From Streptomyces diastaticus subsp. diastaticus (GTDB lineage Bacteria > Actinomycetota > Actinomycetes > Streptomycetales > Streptomycetaceae), in the NCBI RefSeq assembly GCF_011170125.1, contig NZ_BLLN01000003.1, positions 2,129,359 to 2,193,358 of the forward strand: DNA of 64,000 nt. The letters run 5' to 3'. A program made the translations under genes and the position numbers. This document shows, piece after piece, positions 25,123-34,941 of the stretch. The first letter of the stretch is position 1, and each line of letters starts with the position of its first letter. The notes under the pieces are model-generated. The model had not been told where the DNA came from. It worked only from the letters and a program-made list of their open reading frames with translations, and searched no databases.

Positions 25123-25652
25123 CCGTCACCGGTGCCGCCGTGCTCCGCACCTACGCCACGGACAAGGCCCTGCTGTCCCGGGTGCTCGTCCCGTACAAGA
25201 AGCACTGCCGCTACCTCCTCACGGCCGAGGTCTCCGCCCTGCCCGACGGGCTGGCGCGGGTCGAGGGCGCGTTCGCGATCTCCGAGTCCTGCTACATCGA
25301 GGACACGGGCCATCTGAACGCCGTGGAGGTGAACATCGCCTACAACCAGATGATGTATTACCTCGTGGCGAAGTCCGTGCAAGAGGGGCTGCTGGCTGGT
25401 CTTCAGAGCTGGACGCTGGAGGACTTCTGGGCGCACCAGCTGCCCGACATCCTCATCGCCCGCTTCACCTCACGTTTTCAGCGTCCCGTCAATCCCCGCG
25501 ACTTCCATGGAGAGATGGAACTTCGCTCGATGGACCGGCGCTCGCCAGGCGGCAAGCCGCTCCTCATGGCCACCACCACCTACCGCTACGGCGACGTACA
25601 GGGCGGCCGATGCGACGGCGACGCCACTCTCGCCTTCGTCAACTTCACCTGA
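25119..25652 (+). CDS. scoD: FcoT-type thioesterase-like protein, ScoD/Rv0098-like
   Basis: 177 residues with a hot-dog fold pattern: [36 protein letters not shown] near residues 44-79 is the family landmark. Mycobacterial FcoT (Rv0098) is the structural reference. In the Sco pathway this protein is proposed to promote addition of glycine to the beta carbon of an enoyl-ACP, giving the amine that ScoE turns into the isonitrile, rather than acting as a simple thioesterase. Overlaps the oxidase gene by four bases. Confidence 0.88.
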   Translation: MTVTGAAVLRTYATDKALLSRVLVPYKKHCRYLLTAEVSALPDGLARVEGAFAISESCYIEDTGHLNAVEVNIAYNQMMYYLVAKSVQEGLLAGLQSWTLEDFWAHQLPDILIARFTSRFQRPVNPRDFHGEMELRSMDRRSPGGKPLLMATTTYRYGDVQGGRCDGDATLAFVNFT

Positions 25653-25696
25653 AACTCGGCCCGCTCACACGGGCCGGTACCGGACGGACACCCTCC

Positions 25697-27289
25697 ATGG
25701 AACTCCCCCAGAAGCCACGACAAAGCGCGCGGCTGCACCACGGGCTCACCACACTCGTCGACACCGCCCACTTCCACGCCGAACACCAGCCAGACACACC
25801 AGCGGTCGTCTGCGGCGCCGCCACCCTCACCTACGCGGATCTGCACCGCGAGAGCAGCCGCACCGCGCGGGCACTGCGCTCGGCCGGCCTCAGCCCCGGG
25901 GACCGGGTCGCCTACCTCGGCAAGGAGTCCGAGCGGTACTACGAGATTCTCTTCGCCTGCGCCAAGACCGGCACCGTACTCGTGCCCGTCAACTGGCGGC
26001 TGACCTCACCCGAGGTCAGCCACATCCTCCAGGACTCTGACACCCGGCTCCTCTTCGTCGAGGAAGAGTTCCGGCCCGTCGTGGACGGCATGCCCTCCGC
26101 AGCCCCCGACCACGTCGTGGCTCTGGACGAGGCCGAGGGCTACGCCACCTGGAAGGCCGCCGGCACCGGCGGGGGCGAGGCGTACGAGGCAACCCGTGAC
26201 ACCCCGGTGGCCCAGCTGTACACCAGTGGCACCACGGGGCTGCCCAAGGGCGTCGTTCTGGCCCACCGCAGCTTCTTCGCCATCGCGGACGCCATGGCGG
26301 AGGCGGATGTCGACTGGATCGACTGGCAGGCCGGGGACGTGGCGCTGATCGGGATCCCGGGCTTCCACATCGGTGGTCTGTGGTGGGCGACGCAAAACTT
26401 CAACGCTGGAACAACCGTCGTGGCGATGCCCGCCTTCGACGCGACCGAAGCCGTTGAGCTGATCCGCCGACTGGGCGTCACCACCGCCTGTGTGGTCCCG
26501 GCCATGCTCCGGATGATGCTGACCCGGCCCGGCGTCGGGCCCGCCGACTTCGTCACCCTTCGCAAGATCGTCTATGGCGGGTCGCCGATCTCCGAGACCC
26601 TGCTCGAACAGAGCCTCGCGGTGTTCCGCTGCGAGTTCGCTCAGATATACGGGCTCACGGAGACCGGTAACACAGCCGTCTGCCTGCCGCCCGCAGCCCA
26701 CGAACCCGGCTCGTCGCTCATGCAGGCTGCGGGCCGTCCCTACCCGGGCGTGCAAGTCAAGGTGGTCGGCGACCACGGCGTCGTACTGCCGCTCGGAGCC
26801 GTCGGTGAGGTCTGCCTGGGCACGCCGGCGCACATGGTGGAGTACTGGAATCTCCCCGACAAGACGGCCGAGACGCTCGTCGACGGCTGGATTCGTACCG
26901 GGGACGCCGGCTTCGTCGACGAGGCCGGCTATGTCTACATACGCGACCGGATCAAGGATGCCATTCTCGTGGCGGGGGAGAACGTGTACCCGGCCGAGAT
27001 CGAGAACGTCCTGGAGCGCCATCCCGGTGTCGCCGAGGCCGTGGTGGTGGGCGCGCCGGACGACCGGTGGGGCGAGTACGTCCATGCCTTCGTGGTCCCC
27101 GAAGACCTAGCCGGCGAGCCTTTGCGGGCCCGGGATCTGCACACCTTTCTGACGCCCCGGCTGGCTGCGTTCAAGCTGCCCGCCAAGTACGAGTTCATCG
27201 ATCACGTGCCCCGTAACCCCAGCGGGAAGATCCTCCGCCGCGAATTGCGGAACCGGTTCTGGGACGGCTCCGACCGCAAGGTCAACTGA
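25697..27289 (+). CDS. scoC: fatty acyl-ACP ligase, ScoC/FadD10-like
   Basis: 530 residues of the ANL superfamily. AMP-binding P-loop YTSGTTGLPKG near residue 175, GLTETGN near 320, RTGDAGFVDEAGYVYIRDR near 400-418, and the catalytic Lys in NPSGKILRREL near 510. In the isonitrile pathway it loads the fatty acid onto the partner ACP instead of CoA, like mycobacterial FadD10. The ACP gene follows after 47 bp. The ATG at 25697 is the first start after the thioesterase stop. Confidence 0.9.
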   Translation: MELPQKPRQSARLHHGLTTLVDTAHFHAEHQPDTPAVVCGAATLTYADLHRESSRTARALRSAGLSPGDRVAYLGKESERYYEILFACAKTGTVLVPVNWRLTSPEVSHILQDSDTRLLFVEEEFRPVVDGMPSAAPDHVVALDEAEGYATWKAAGTGGGEAYEATRDTPVAQLYTSGTTGLPKGVVLAHRSFFAIADAMAEADVDWIDWQAGDVALIGIPGFHIGGLWWATQNFNAGTTVVAMPAFDATEAVELIRRLGVTTACVVPAMLRMMLTRPGVGPADFVTLRKIVYGGSPISETLLEQSLAVFRCEFAQIYGLTETGNTAVCLPPAAHEPGSSLMQAAGRPYPGVQVKVVGDHGVVLPLGAVGEVCLGTPAHMVEYWNLPDKTAETLVDGWIRTGDAGFVDEAGYVYIRDRIKDAILVAGENVYPAEIENVLERHPGVAEAVVVGAPDDRWGEYVHAFVVPEDLAGEPLRARDLHTFLTPRLAAFKLPAKYEFIDHVPRNPSGKILRRELRNRFWDGSDRKVN

Positions 27290-27336
27290 CCGCTGCTCAC
27301 CGGGACATCACGACTTCAGCCGGAGAAAGGACCATC

Positions 27337-27606
27337 GTGCCCTCCGCCCTCACCCTTCAGCAGTTCCGCGCCGATCTCGCCGAGCTGCTCCACCAGGAGC
27401 CCGAGGAGGTCAACCTCGAGGACAACCCCGTCAGCGCGGGACTCGACTCCCTGCGACTCGTCACGCTCGTCGAGCGCTGGGAGCAGTACGGCATCGCCGT
27501 TTCCTTCATCGACCTGGCCGAACTGCCGTCCTTCCGGCACTGGTGGCAGCTGCTGGCGGAACGGCATGCAGAAGGACGGGAGGCAGGACGACGTGGCGAC
27601 GCCTGA
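27337..27606 (+). CDS. scoB: acyl carrier protein, ScoB/Rv0100-like
   Basis: 89 residues. The phosphopantetheine Ser is in SAGLDSLRLVTLVERW near residue 37; the region around it resembles aryl/peptidyl carrier proteins more than fatty-acid ACP. Carries the acyl chain through glycine addition and isonitrile formation to the NRPS. GTG start at 27337 with GGAGAAAGG upstream; its end overlaps the likely NRPS start at 27593. Confidence 0.88.
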   Translation: MPSALTLQQFRADLAELLHQEPEEVNLEDNPVSAGLDSLRLVTLVERWEQYGIAVSFIDLAELPSFRHWWQLLAERHAEGREAGRRGDA

Positions 27607-30600
27607 ACATGCTTCCCGCCGGCATCCGCTGCTCGGCGCCCAGGAGGGCATATGGACCGGGCACCAGCTCGATACCTCCAGCCCCGCGTACAACACGGCC
27701 GAGTACGTGGTGATCGAGGGCCCTGTGGACGCGGATCACTTCGAGACCGCCCTTCGCCGGGCTGTTGAGGAGACCGAGGCCCTGCACTGCGTCTTCGTGG
27801 CGGACGACGCGGGGCAGCCCTGGCAGGTCGACACCGCCGTCCCCGAGTGGCGTCTTCACGCCGTCGACGTCTCCGAGGAGCCCGACCCCCACGCGGCGGC
27901 CCTTGGCTGGATTCATGACGACATCGCCCGGCCCGTCGACCTCTCCCACGGTCCGCTGTTCGGTCACGCGCTGTTCCGTCTGGCCGCCGACCGCCACCTC
28001 TGGTACCACCGGGTTCACCATATCGCGGTGGACGGCTTCGGTCTCTCCCTGTTCGCCCGCAGGGTGGCCGACCTGTACACCGCTCTCGTGGCCCGGACGG
28101 AGCCGGGCCCGAGCGGATTCGGCACACTCGCCTCCGTACGAGAGGAGGAAGCCGCCTACCGTTCGTCCGAGCAGTTCGCTCGCGACCGGGAGCACTGGCT
28201 ACGCCGGTACGCCGACAGACCGGGCGTCGCGACCCCCGCGGGCCGCTCCGCGCTCCCGGCCCCCTCCTTCCTCCGGGACACGGCCGACCTCGGCGCGGCG
28301 ACCACGGCAGCGCTGCGGGCAACTGCCGGGGCGCTGAAGACTTCCTGGTCGGAGATCCTGCTGGCCGTCACTGCCGCCCACCTCCACCGTGCCACTCGGG
28401 CAGCCGAGATCGTGCTCAGCGTCCCCGCGATGGGCCGTTTCGGCTCAGCCTCTCTGCGAGTACCCGCCATGGTCCGCAACGTCCTGCCGCTGCGGGTCCC
28501 GGTCGGCCCGCACGACACCTTGCGTACTCTGACCACCGCTGTCTCCCGGGAAGTACGCGCCGCCCTGCCGCACCAGCGCTACCGCTACGAACAGATCCGC
28601 CGCGACCTACGGCTCGTGGGCGGAGGGCGACGCCTTTCCGGCCCCGGCGTCAACATCATGCCCTTCGCCTACGCCCTGCGCTTCGCCGGACTCCGCAGCA
28701 CCGTCCACAACGTGTCGGCCGGCCCCGTCGACGACCTCGCCTTCAACGTGTACGACCGTTCCGAAGGCACCTCGCTGAGCTTCGCGGTGGACGCCAATCC
28801 CGACCTCTACACCCTCGACGAGGTCACGGGCCACCGCCGTGCGCTCTTCGAGCTGCTGACGGCAGCCGTCGCCGAGCCGGACCAGCCCCTCTCCTCACTC
28901 GCCCCCGCCCCGCCGTCACACGAGCCCGTCCCCACCGTCCGCGTTCTGGAAGGCGCCCCGCTTCCTGCGTCGCCGCGGCCCGTGCTCTCGCGCATCGCCG
29001 ATCACGCGGCCCGCCGAGGCAGCGGGGTCGCCGTGGAGCAGGGCGAACGGAGTATCACCTATGCCGACCTCCTGGACCAGGCCCGTGGCGTGACCAGGCG
29101 GCTCGCCGGACGTGGAGTGGACCGTGGTGACCTGGTGGCCGTCTTCCTCCCCCGAGGCATCGAGGCCGTCACGGTCATGCTCGGCGTCATGGCCGCCGGA
29201 GCGGTGTACTGTCCCCTCGATCCGGACGGCCCGGCGGACCGGACCGCCGCTCTGCTCTCGGCCTGCGCGCCGGCCCTCATCGTCACCGAACAACGCCACG
29301 CCCACCTCTTCCAGGATCGCGAGATCCTGCTGCTCGGCGCCTTGACGGGTACCGAGCCCCCACACCCCCCGATGCCCGCCCCGGGGGCCGACGAACCCGC
29401 CTACGTCCTCCACACCTCGGGCTCGACGGGGCAGCCCAAGGGCGTCGAGGTCGGGCACGGGGCGTTGGCTCACTTCGTCGCCGGGGCGGGGCTGCGCTAC
29501 GGGCCGCGACGCACCGACCGCGTCCTCCAGTTCGCACCCCCGCACTTCGACACCAGCATCGAGGAGATCTTCCTGACTCTGTGCTCCGGTGCCACCTTGG
29601 TCATCCGCGAGCCCGACATGACCGACTCCGTGCCCCACTTCCTCTCTGTGTGCGAGCGCCTGTCCGTCACTGTCCTCGACCTGCCGACCGCGTACTGGCA
29701 CGAACTGGCCTACGCGCTGTCCACCGGGGCGGGCACACTGCCGGTCGCGGTGCACACGGTGATCATCGGCGGTGAGACAGCCCTGCCGGAACGAGCCGCC
29801 CGCTGGCGGGAATCCGTCGGCACGGACGTCCGCCTGGTGAACACCTACGGGCCGACGGAGGGAACGGTGGTCGCCACCGCCGCCGACCTCGGTGACTCCT
29901 GTCTCGCCCCGGGCGACGCGCCGATCGGCGTCCCCCTCCCTGGCAGCCGGGTCGCTGTTGTCGACGGCGAGCTGTACCTCTGCGGGCCCGCGCTCGCCCA
30001 CGGCTACCGCAACCGGCCTGTGGAGACGGCTGAGCGGTTCGTCCGCCTGGAGCACCTGCCTGGCTCGCCACGCGCCTATCGCACCGGCGACCTTGTGGAA
30101 CTTGGGGAGGACGGACTCCTTCGCCACCTCGGGCGCGTGGACGACGAGTGCAAGATCAGTGGGCACCGTGTCCAGCCGTCTGAGGTCGAGAGCGCCTTGC
30201 TCTCCCATCCCCGCATCAGCGACGCGGCCGTAGTAGGTCAGGTGCTGCCCGACGGCACCCGAAGGCTCACCGCCCACCTGGTCGCCGACGATCCGGAACC
30301 CACGTTGTCGTCGGTACGTGCGCATCTCCGGACCCGGCTGTCGGCTCCGATGATTCCCACGTCTTTCACCTTCCGGTCCCGCCTGCCGCGCACCTCTTCC
30401 GGCAAGACGGACCGTGCTGCCTTGCTGGCCGGTCTTCCTCTTCAGCAGTGCAGTTCGGCAGGGCCCGACGAGGAGCGGACACTGACCGAGGTCGTGACCG
30501 ACGTCTGGCGGCAGGTTCTTACGTCCGGCGAACTGACCGAGCAGGACGATGTCTTCGAACGGGGAGCCCAGTCCCTACAGGCGATTCAGGCGGCCAACCG

Positions 30601-31990
30601 GCTGGCGGCGAAGCTGGGCCGAGAGGTGAAGCTGGCCTGGCTCTTCCAGCACGCCACGCCCGCCGCTCTCGCCATGTTCCTCGGCTCGGGGGCCGCCTCG
30701 GCCACGCACACCCCGGGCGGCTCCGTACTCCCGCATTCCCTGATAGCCGACGCGGTGTTGGACCCGGCGGTCCGCGCAGGTGCGAGGAAGGCCCCGTGGC
30801 CGCCACGACGAATCCTGCTCACCGGAGCCACGGGCTTCGTCGGAAGCCATCTTCTCGCCCAGCTCCTGCGCGCCACGGACGCCGAAGTGGTGTGCGCCGT
30901 ACGGGCCACGAGCCCGGAATCAGCCTTGGAACGTGTGCGCTCCGCGCTTTCGGCGGCAGACCTGCCCCTGTCGCCGGACCAGCACCGCCGCGTGACCGCC
31001 CTCCCGGCCGACCTCGCCCGGCCCCGTCTCGGACTGAGCGAGCAGCGATGGAACGCGCTCGGCTCCGCCGTCGACGCCATCCTCCACAATGGTGCGGCGG
31101 TCAGCGTCGTCCGCGACTACACCGCCCTGCGCCCTGCCAACACCGACTCCACCCACGACCTGCTGCGGCTGGCAGCCCCGCGCCGCGTCCCGCTGCACTA
31201 CGTCTCCACTCTCTCGGTCGGCCCCAACGCCGTCAGCGCTGAGTTCAAGGAGGGCTTCCTCCCTGCCCATGAAGGGCTGCGCTACGGCTACCAGCAGACC
31301 AAGTGGGCTTCCGAGCGCCTTCTCGAGCAAGCCGCCGAGCGCGGTCTGCCCGTCACCGTCCACCGACTCGGCCGCGTCATCGGGCCCATCGGAACCGGCA
31401 GGGTCAACCGTCAGGACTTCCTGTGGACCGTCCTGCGTGCCGGAGTGCCTGTAGGTCTCCTGCCGGACCTCTTCACGGAGGAGGCATGGACCCCGGCCGA
31501 CCGGGTCGCGGCCGAGATCGTGGCGACCGGACCCGGCGCCCACCAGCACGGCGCGGTGGTCCACCACCACGCGGGGAGCCCGGTGCGCCAGGCGGATCTG
31601 CACAGGTGGCTGCGCGAGTACGGCTACGCGATCGAAGCCCTGCCTCTAGACATCTGGCGGGAGAGGATCCCCCGGGACACCGAGGACGCCGTGGCGGTCC
31701 TGACGTTCTTCGACTCCCTGCCCGAGCCCCGCGCCGGAGCGGACGAGGGCCTTGGCCACACCACCGTTCAGGCGGATCAGGTGCGCGCGGCCTTGGAGGC
31801 GGTTGACTCCCCCCTCCGGCCGGCTCACCCGGAGATCGACAGGGCGGCCTTCTTCCGGCAGCTGGATCACTGCGTGGCTCAGGGCGACCTGCCGGCCCCG
31901 GCCCAGCACGGACCACAAGAGCCGGGAACTGGTTCCGAGCCCCGCCCGACTCTTGCTACGAACCCCGGCGACGAGCCGGCACCGAACTAG
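27593..31990 (+). CDS. scoA: single-module NRPS, C-A-T-R, ScoA-like
   Basis: About 1465 residues. Condensation domain with HHIAVDG near residue 142, adenylation domain with TSGSTGQPKG near 608, carrier domain with Ser in ERGAQSLQAI near 993, and terminal reductase with LTGATGFVGS near 1077 and YGYQQTK near 1231. By eye the A-domain pocket reads D-T-E-D-I-G-T-V-V-K; the acidic residues suit a basic amino acid such as lysine. ScoA-type enzymes acylate both lysine amines with isonitrile acids and release the product reductively. GTG 27593 has GGGAGG upstream; ATG 27566 is an alternative. Mycobacterial Rv0101 has two modules; this has one, as in Streptomyces. Confidence 0.9.
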   Translation: MATPEHASRRHPLLGAQEGIWTGHQLDTSSPAYNTAEYVVIEGPVDADHFETALRRAVEETEALHCVFVADDAGQPWQVDTAVPEWRLHAVDVSEEPDPHAAALGWIHDDIARPVDLSHGPLFGHALFRLAADRHLWYHRVHHIAVDGFGLSLFARRVADLYTALVARTEPGPSGFGTLASVREEEAAYRSSEQFARDREHWLRRYADRPGVATPAGRSALPAPSFLRDTADLGAATTAALRATAGALKTSWSEILLAVTAAHLHRATRAAEIVLSVPAMGRFGSASLRVPAMVRNVLPLRVPVGPHDTLRTLTTAVSREVRAALPHQRYRYEQIRRDLRLVGGGRRLSGPGVNIMPFAYALRFAGLRSTVHNVSAGPVDDLAFNVYDRSEGTSLSFAVDANPDLYTLDEVTGHRRALFELLTAAVAEPDQPLSSLAPAPPSHEPVPTVRVLEGAPLPASPRPVLSRIADHAARRGSGVAVEQGERSITYADLLDQARGVTRRLAGRGVDRGDLVAVFLPRGIEAVTVMLGVMAAGAVYCPLDPDGPADRTAALLSACAPALIVTEQRHAHLFQDREILLLGALTGTEPPHPPMPAPGADEPAYVLHTSGSTGQPKGVEVGHGALAHFVAGAGLRYGPRRTDRVLQFAPPHFDTSIEEIFLTLCSGATLVIREPDMTDSVPHFLSVCERLSVTVLDLPTAYWHELAYALSTGAGTLPVAVHTVIIGGETALPERAARWRESVGTDVRLVNTYGPTEGTVVATAADLGDSCLAPGDAPIGVPLPGSRVAVVDGELYLCGPALAHGYRNRPVETAERFVRLEHLPGSPRAYRTGDLVELGEDGLLRHLGRVDDECKISGHRVQPSEVESALLSHPRISDAAVVGQVLPDGTRRLTAHLVADDPEPTLSSVRAHLRTRLSAPMIPTSFTFRSRLPRTSSGKTDRAALLAGLPLQQCSSAGPDEERTLTEVVTDVWRQVLTSGELTEQDDVFERGAQSLQAIQAANRLAAKLGREVKLAWLFQHATPAALAMFLGSGAASATHTPGGSVLPHSLIADAVLDPAVRAGARKAPWPPRRILLTGATGFVGSHLLAQLLRATDAEVVCAVRATSPESALERVRSALSAADLPLSPDQHRRVTALPADLARPRLGLSEQRWNALGSAVDAILHNGAAVSVVRDYTALRPANTDSTHDLLRLAAPRRVPLHYVSTLSVGPNAVSAEFKEGFLPAHEGLRYGYQQTKWASERLLEQAAERGLPVTVHRLGRVIGPIGTGRVNRQDFLWTVLRAGVPVGLLPDLFTEEAWTPADRVAAEIVATGPGAHQHGAVVHHHAGSPVRQADLHRWLREYGYAIEALPLDIWRERIPRDTEDAVAVLTFFDSLPEPRAGADEGLGHTTVQADQVRAALEAVDSPLRPAHPEIDRAAFFRQLDHCVAQGDLPAPAQHGPQEPGTGSEPRPTLATNPGDEPAPN

Positions 31991-31998
31991 GAGCACAC

Positions 31999-33039
31999 AT
32001 GTCCACCAAGCGGATCGCCCTCCTCGGAGCGACAGCCGTCATCGGCCTTGTGACCACGGGCTGCGGAGGCTCGTCGGAGGGGACGACCGGAGCGGCCGGC
32101 AAGCCCGCCGCCTCGTCGTCGGCCGAGGGGTACCCGGTGACACTGGAGAACTGCGGGATGAAGCAGACGTACACCAAGGCCCCCAGCCGTGTCGTGGTGA
32201 TGAACGGCGCCTCGGTCGCCGAGGTTTCCACGCTGCTCGCCCTCGGGCTGAAGGACCGCATCGTCGTCAACCAGCAGACCTACGGCATGTCCGAGGTCCC
32301 GGGCCGGGCGGACGAGATCAAGGCCCTGCCGAAGGGTGACATCAAGCTCAACGACGCTTTCGACATTCCCCGCGAGGCGATGCTCGCACAGCGCCCCGAC
32401 CTCGTCCTGTCCACCACCGCCTACGGCTTCGACGGCAAGAACGGCTTCGCCACCCGGGACCAGCTCAAGCAGGTCGGCGCCAACAGCTACATCTCGCCAC
32501 AGGGCTGTGACCAGGACACCTCCAAGATGACCATGGAGGACAGCAGGAGGCTACTGCGGGACATGGGCAAGGTCTTCGGCGTCAGCGAACGCGCCGAGAA
32601 GCTCATCGCCGAGTCCGACCAGCGAATCGCGGAGGTGGCAAAGAAGGTCAAGGGCGAGGAGAAACCCAAGGTCATGGTGATCTTCTCCAACATGAGCATG
32701 GGCGGCAACGACTTCAGCTCCGTCGTCGCCAAGGGCATCTACAACGACATCCTCGCCAGCGCGGGAGGCACCAACGCCTTCGAGAACGCCTCCAAGGGTT
32801 CCTTCGCCGACCTCAGCAAGGAGAAGGTCGCCGCCGCCGACGTGGACGCCCTCGTCGTCATCAGCTACAACGACCCCGACCCCACGGCCTACGCCAAGAA
32901 GCTGCTCAAGGAGTTCCCCCAGTGGACGGCCGCGAAGAACGACGCGTACGTGGTGCTGTCCGACTCGATCTACCTCGGCCCCAGCAACGACGTGGCCGTG
33001 GAGAAGATCGCCGAGAGGCTCCACCCCGACGCGCTCTGA
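31999..33039 (+). CDS. siderophore-type ABC transporter substrate-binding lipoprotein
   Basis: 346 residues. Lipoprotein signal with lipobox VTTGCGG (Cys near residue 16), then a Ser/Ala linker and the FepB/FecB-type fold: NCGMKQTYTKAPSRVVVMN, AQRPDLVLST, and the C-terminal helix region. It starts 8 bp after the NRPS stop, so it is part of the isonitrile operon. The family captures metal chelates. Here the copper-diisonitrile complex is the likely ligand, which would make it the re-import receptor. Iron-siderophore binding is the conventional alternative. Confidence 0.88.
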   Translation: MSTKRIALLGATAVIGLVTTGCGGSSEGTTGAAGKPAASSSAEGYPVTLENCGMKQTYTKAPSRVVVMNGASVAEVSTLLALGLKDRIVVNQQTYGMSEVPGRADEIKALPKGDIKLNDAFDIPREAMLAQRPDLVLSTTAYGFDGKNGFATRDQLKQVGANSYISPQGCDQDTSKMTMEDSRRLLRDMGKVFGVSERAEKLIAESDQRIAEVAKKVKGEEKPKVMVIFSNMSMGGNDFSSVVAKGIYNDILASAGGTNAFENASKGSFADLSKEKVAAADVDALVVISYNDPDPTAYAKKLLKEFPQWTAAKNDAYVVLSDSIYLGPSNDVAVEKIAERLHPDAL

Positions 33040-34061
33040 CCGGGCTCCGGCTCCCCCTGGGCGTCGCGGTTCTGCTCGCGGCCCTCGCGGGTGCCATGAT
33101 CACGGCGATCAGTATCGGCGCGGTGACCGTACCGGTCGCCGACGTCTGGAACGTTGTGGCCCATCACCTCACCTGGCAGGGAGCCACTGACGATCCGGCA
33201 CTGGACCAGATCGTGTGGAACTTCCGTACACCCCGCGTCCTACTCGCCGCCCTCGCCGGTGCCGGGCTGGCGGTCGCCGGCGCCGTCCTCCAGACCCTCG
33301 TCGCCAACCCTCTGGCCGACCCGACGGTGCTCGGCTTCTCCTACGGGGCCTCCTTCGGCGCGGTCCTGGTCATCACCCTGGGCGGGATCGGCATCGGCGG
33401 CGTGGGAGTGGCGGGAGCTGCCTTCATGGGCGCTCTCGCCACCGGGGCGGTGGTCTTCGCCCTGGGCCGCCGCCGGGGGCGCCTGGCCCCTACCCGCCTC
33501 GTGCTCGCCGGTGTCGCGGTGGGCTACGTGCTGCTCTCGGCCACCAGCTTCGTCCAACTCTGGGCCACCCCTACCGAGCTGCGCACGGTGATGTTCTGGA
33601 TGCTCGGCAGCGTCGCCGGAGCCCAATGGGACCAACTGCCCGTCGTCGCGGCCATCGTCCTGACCTGTACCGCCCTGCTCGGCCTCTTCGGAGGGCGTCT
33701 CAACGCCCTCCTCGCCGGTGACGAGTCAGCCACCGCACTGGGCGTGGACGTCGACCGCCTGCGTGCCGTCCTGCTGGTCATCACCGCCCTGCTCACCGGC
33801 TCCGTCATCGCGGTGGCCGGCGGTATCGGCTTCGTCGGGCTGATGATCCCTCACCTTGTACGCCTCACCCTCGGTGCCGACCACCGGCGTCTGCTCCCGC
33901 TCACAGCCCTTCTGGGGGCCGTCTACCTCGTCCTCGTCGACCTTCTCTCCCGTACTCTCATCCGCCCCAACGAACTGCCGCTCGGCATCCTCACCGCACT
34001 CCTCGGCGCCCCGTTCTTCATCTGGCTGCTGCGCCGGAACAAGGGCTTGGACACCACATGA
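32922..34061 (+). CDS. FecCD-family ABC permease
   Basis: FecCD permease with about nine membrane segments, including GAGLAVAGAVLQTLVANPLADPTVLG and the cytoplasmic coupling helix GVDVDRLRAVLL. The start is unclear. The ATG at 32922 lies 118 bp inside the substrate-binding gene and gives an untypical Arg-rich leader; a CTG at 33036 overlaps the upstream stop (CTGA) and fits the family length better; the next ATG (33096) would remove the first helix. A single permease implies a homodimer. The ATPase gene follows with a four-base overlap. Probable role: import of the copper-chalkophore across the membrane. Confidence 0.85.
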   Translation: MDGREERRVRGAVRLDLPRPQQRRGRGEDRREAPPRRALTGLRLPLGVAVLLAALAGAMITAISIGAVTVPVADVWNVVAHHLTWQGATDDPALDQIVWNFRTPRVLLAALAGAGLAVAGAVLQTLVANPLADPTVLGFSYGASFGAVLVITLGGIGIGGVGVAGAAFMGALATGAVVFALGRRRGRLAPTRLVLAGVAVGYVLLSATSFVQLWATPTELRTVMFWMLGSVAGAQWDQLPVVAAIVLTCTALLGLFGGRLNALLAGDESATALGVDVDRLRAVLLVITALLTGSVIAVAGGIGFVGLMIPHLVRLTLGADHRRLLPLTALLGAVYLVLVDLLSRTLIRPNELPLGILTALLGAPFFIWLLRRNKGLDTT

Positions 34062-34909
34062 AGCTCACTGTCGACCAGGTACACGTCGAACTGGAGGGCA
34101 CCCCCGTCCTCCAAGGGGTCGACCTGGAAGTCCTGCCCGGGTCCGTGGTGGGGCTCGTCGGCCCCAACGGAAGCGGGAAGTCCACTCTCCTCCGCGCGGT
34201 GTACCGGTCGCTGCGGCCCACCCGGGGCGTCGTCAGAGTGGGGGAGGACGATGTCTGGCGACTGGCTCCGCGCACTGCCGCCCGCCGGACCGCCGCCGTG
34301 CTCCAAGACGCGGCCGGAGGCAGCGGAGGCCTGTCGGTGAGGGAGATCGTGGAGCTGGGACGCACACCGCACCACGGGCTGATCAGCCGCGAGAGTACGT
34401 CAGACCGGCAGGCGGTCTCGGACGCCATCGACCGCTGCGGAATCAGCCCCTTCGCGACGAGAGAGTACGCCTCCCTCTCCGGAGGGGAACGCCAACGCGT
34501 GCTGCTGGCCCGCGCGCTGGCTCAGCAGCCGCGCCTGCTGGTCCTCGACGAGCTGACCAACCACCTCGACATCCGGGCTCGTTTCGAACTCCTCGACCTC
34601 ATCCGAGCCACGGGGGTGAGCACCCTCGCCGTTCTCCACGATCTCGACCTCGCCGCACGGCTCTGCGATCTGATCGTCGTCCTCGACCACGGACGGGCAG
34701 TGGCGGCAGGGCCGGTCCTCGACGTCCTCACTCCCGAGGTGATGCGTGAGGTGTTCGGCGTCGAGGCGTCCACGGCACGGCACGACGACGGCGTGGTGCG
34801 GATCGCCTACGCGGCCAGCCCCCTTGCCGGGTCCGTGGCAGGCGCGGCCTGCCGCGGGCCGGCCCGACGGGTGACGGACAGCGGCACGGTCGATTCGGCG
34901 GGACGCTGA
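34058..34909 (+). CDS. ABC transporter ATP-binding protein, FepC type
   Basis: 283 residues. Walker A GPNGSGKST near residue 37, signature LSGGERQRVLLARAL near 140, Walker B RLLVLDELTNHLDI (Leu-Asp-Glu) near 160, and switch His in LAVLHDLDLAARL. Energises the adjacent FecCD permease. Starts with a four-base overlap (ATGA) on the permease stop. It has an extra C-terminal tail of about 30 residues (GSVAGAACRGPARR) that is not typical. Confidence 0.9.
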   Translation: MKLTVDQVHVELEGTPVLQGVDLEVLPGSVVGLVGPNGSGKSTLLRAVYRSLRPTRGVVRVGEDDVWRLAPRTAARRTAAVLQDAAGGSGGLSVREIVELGRTPHHGLISRESTSDRQAVSDAIDRCGISPFATREYASLSGGERQRVLLARALAQQPRLLVLDELTNHLDIRARFELLDLIRATGVSTLAVLHDLDLAARLCDLIVVLDHGRAVAAGPVLDVLTPEVMREVFGVEASTARHDDGVVRIAYAASPLAGSVAGAACRGPARRVTDSGTVDSAGR

Positions 34910-34941
34910 TACTTCCCGGACAGCGGATTACGGGAAACACT

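Noticed and set aside
31999..34909. Ordinary iron-siderophore importer unrelated to the cluster
   Set aside because: It cannot be excluded by family, but the 8-bp spacing from the NRPS and lack of any iron siderophore genes favour a link to the isonitrile product.
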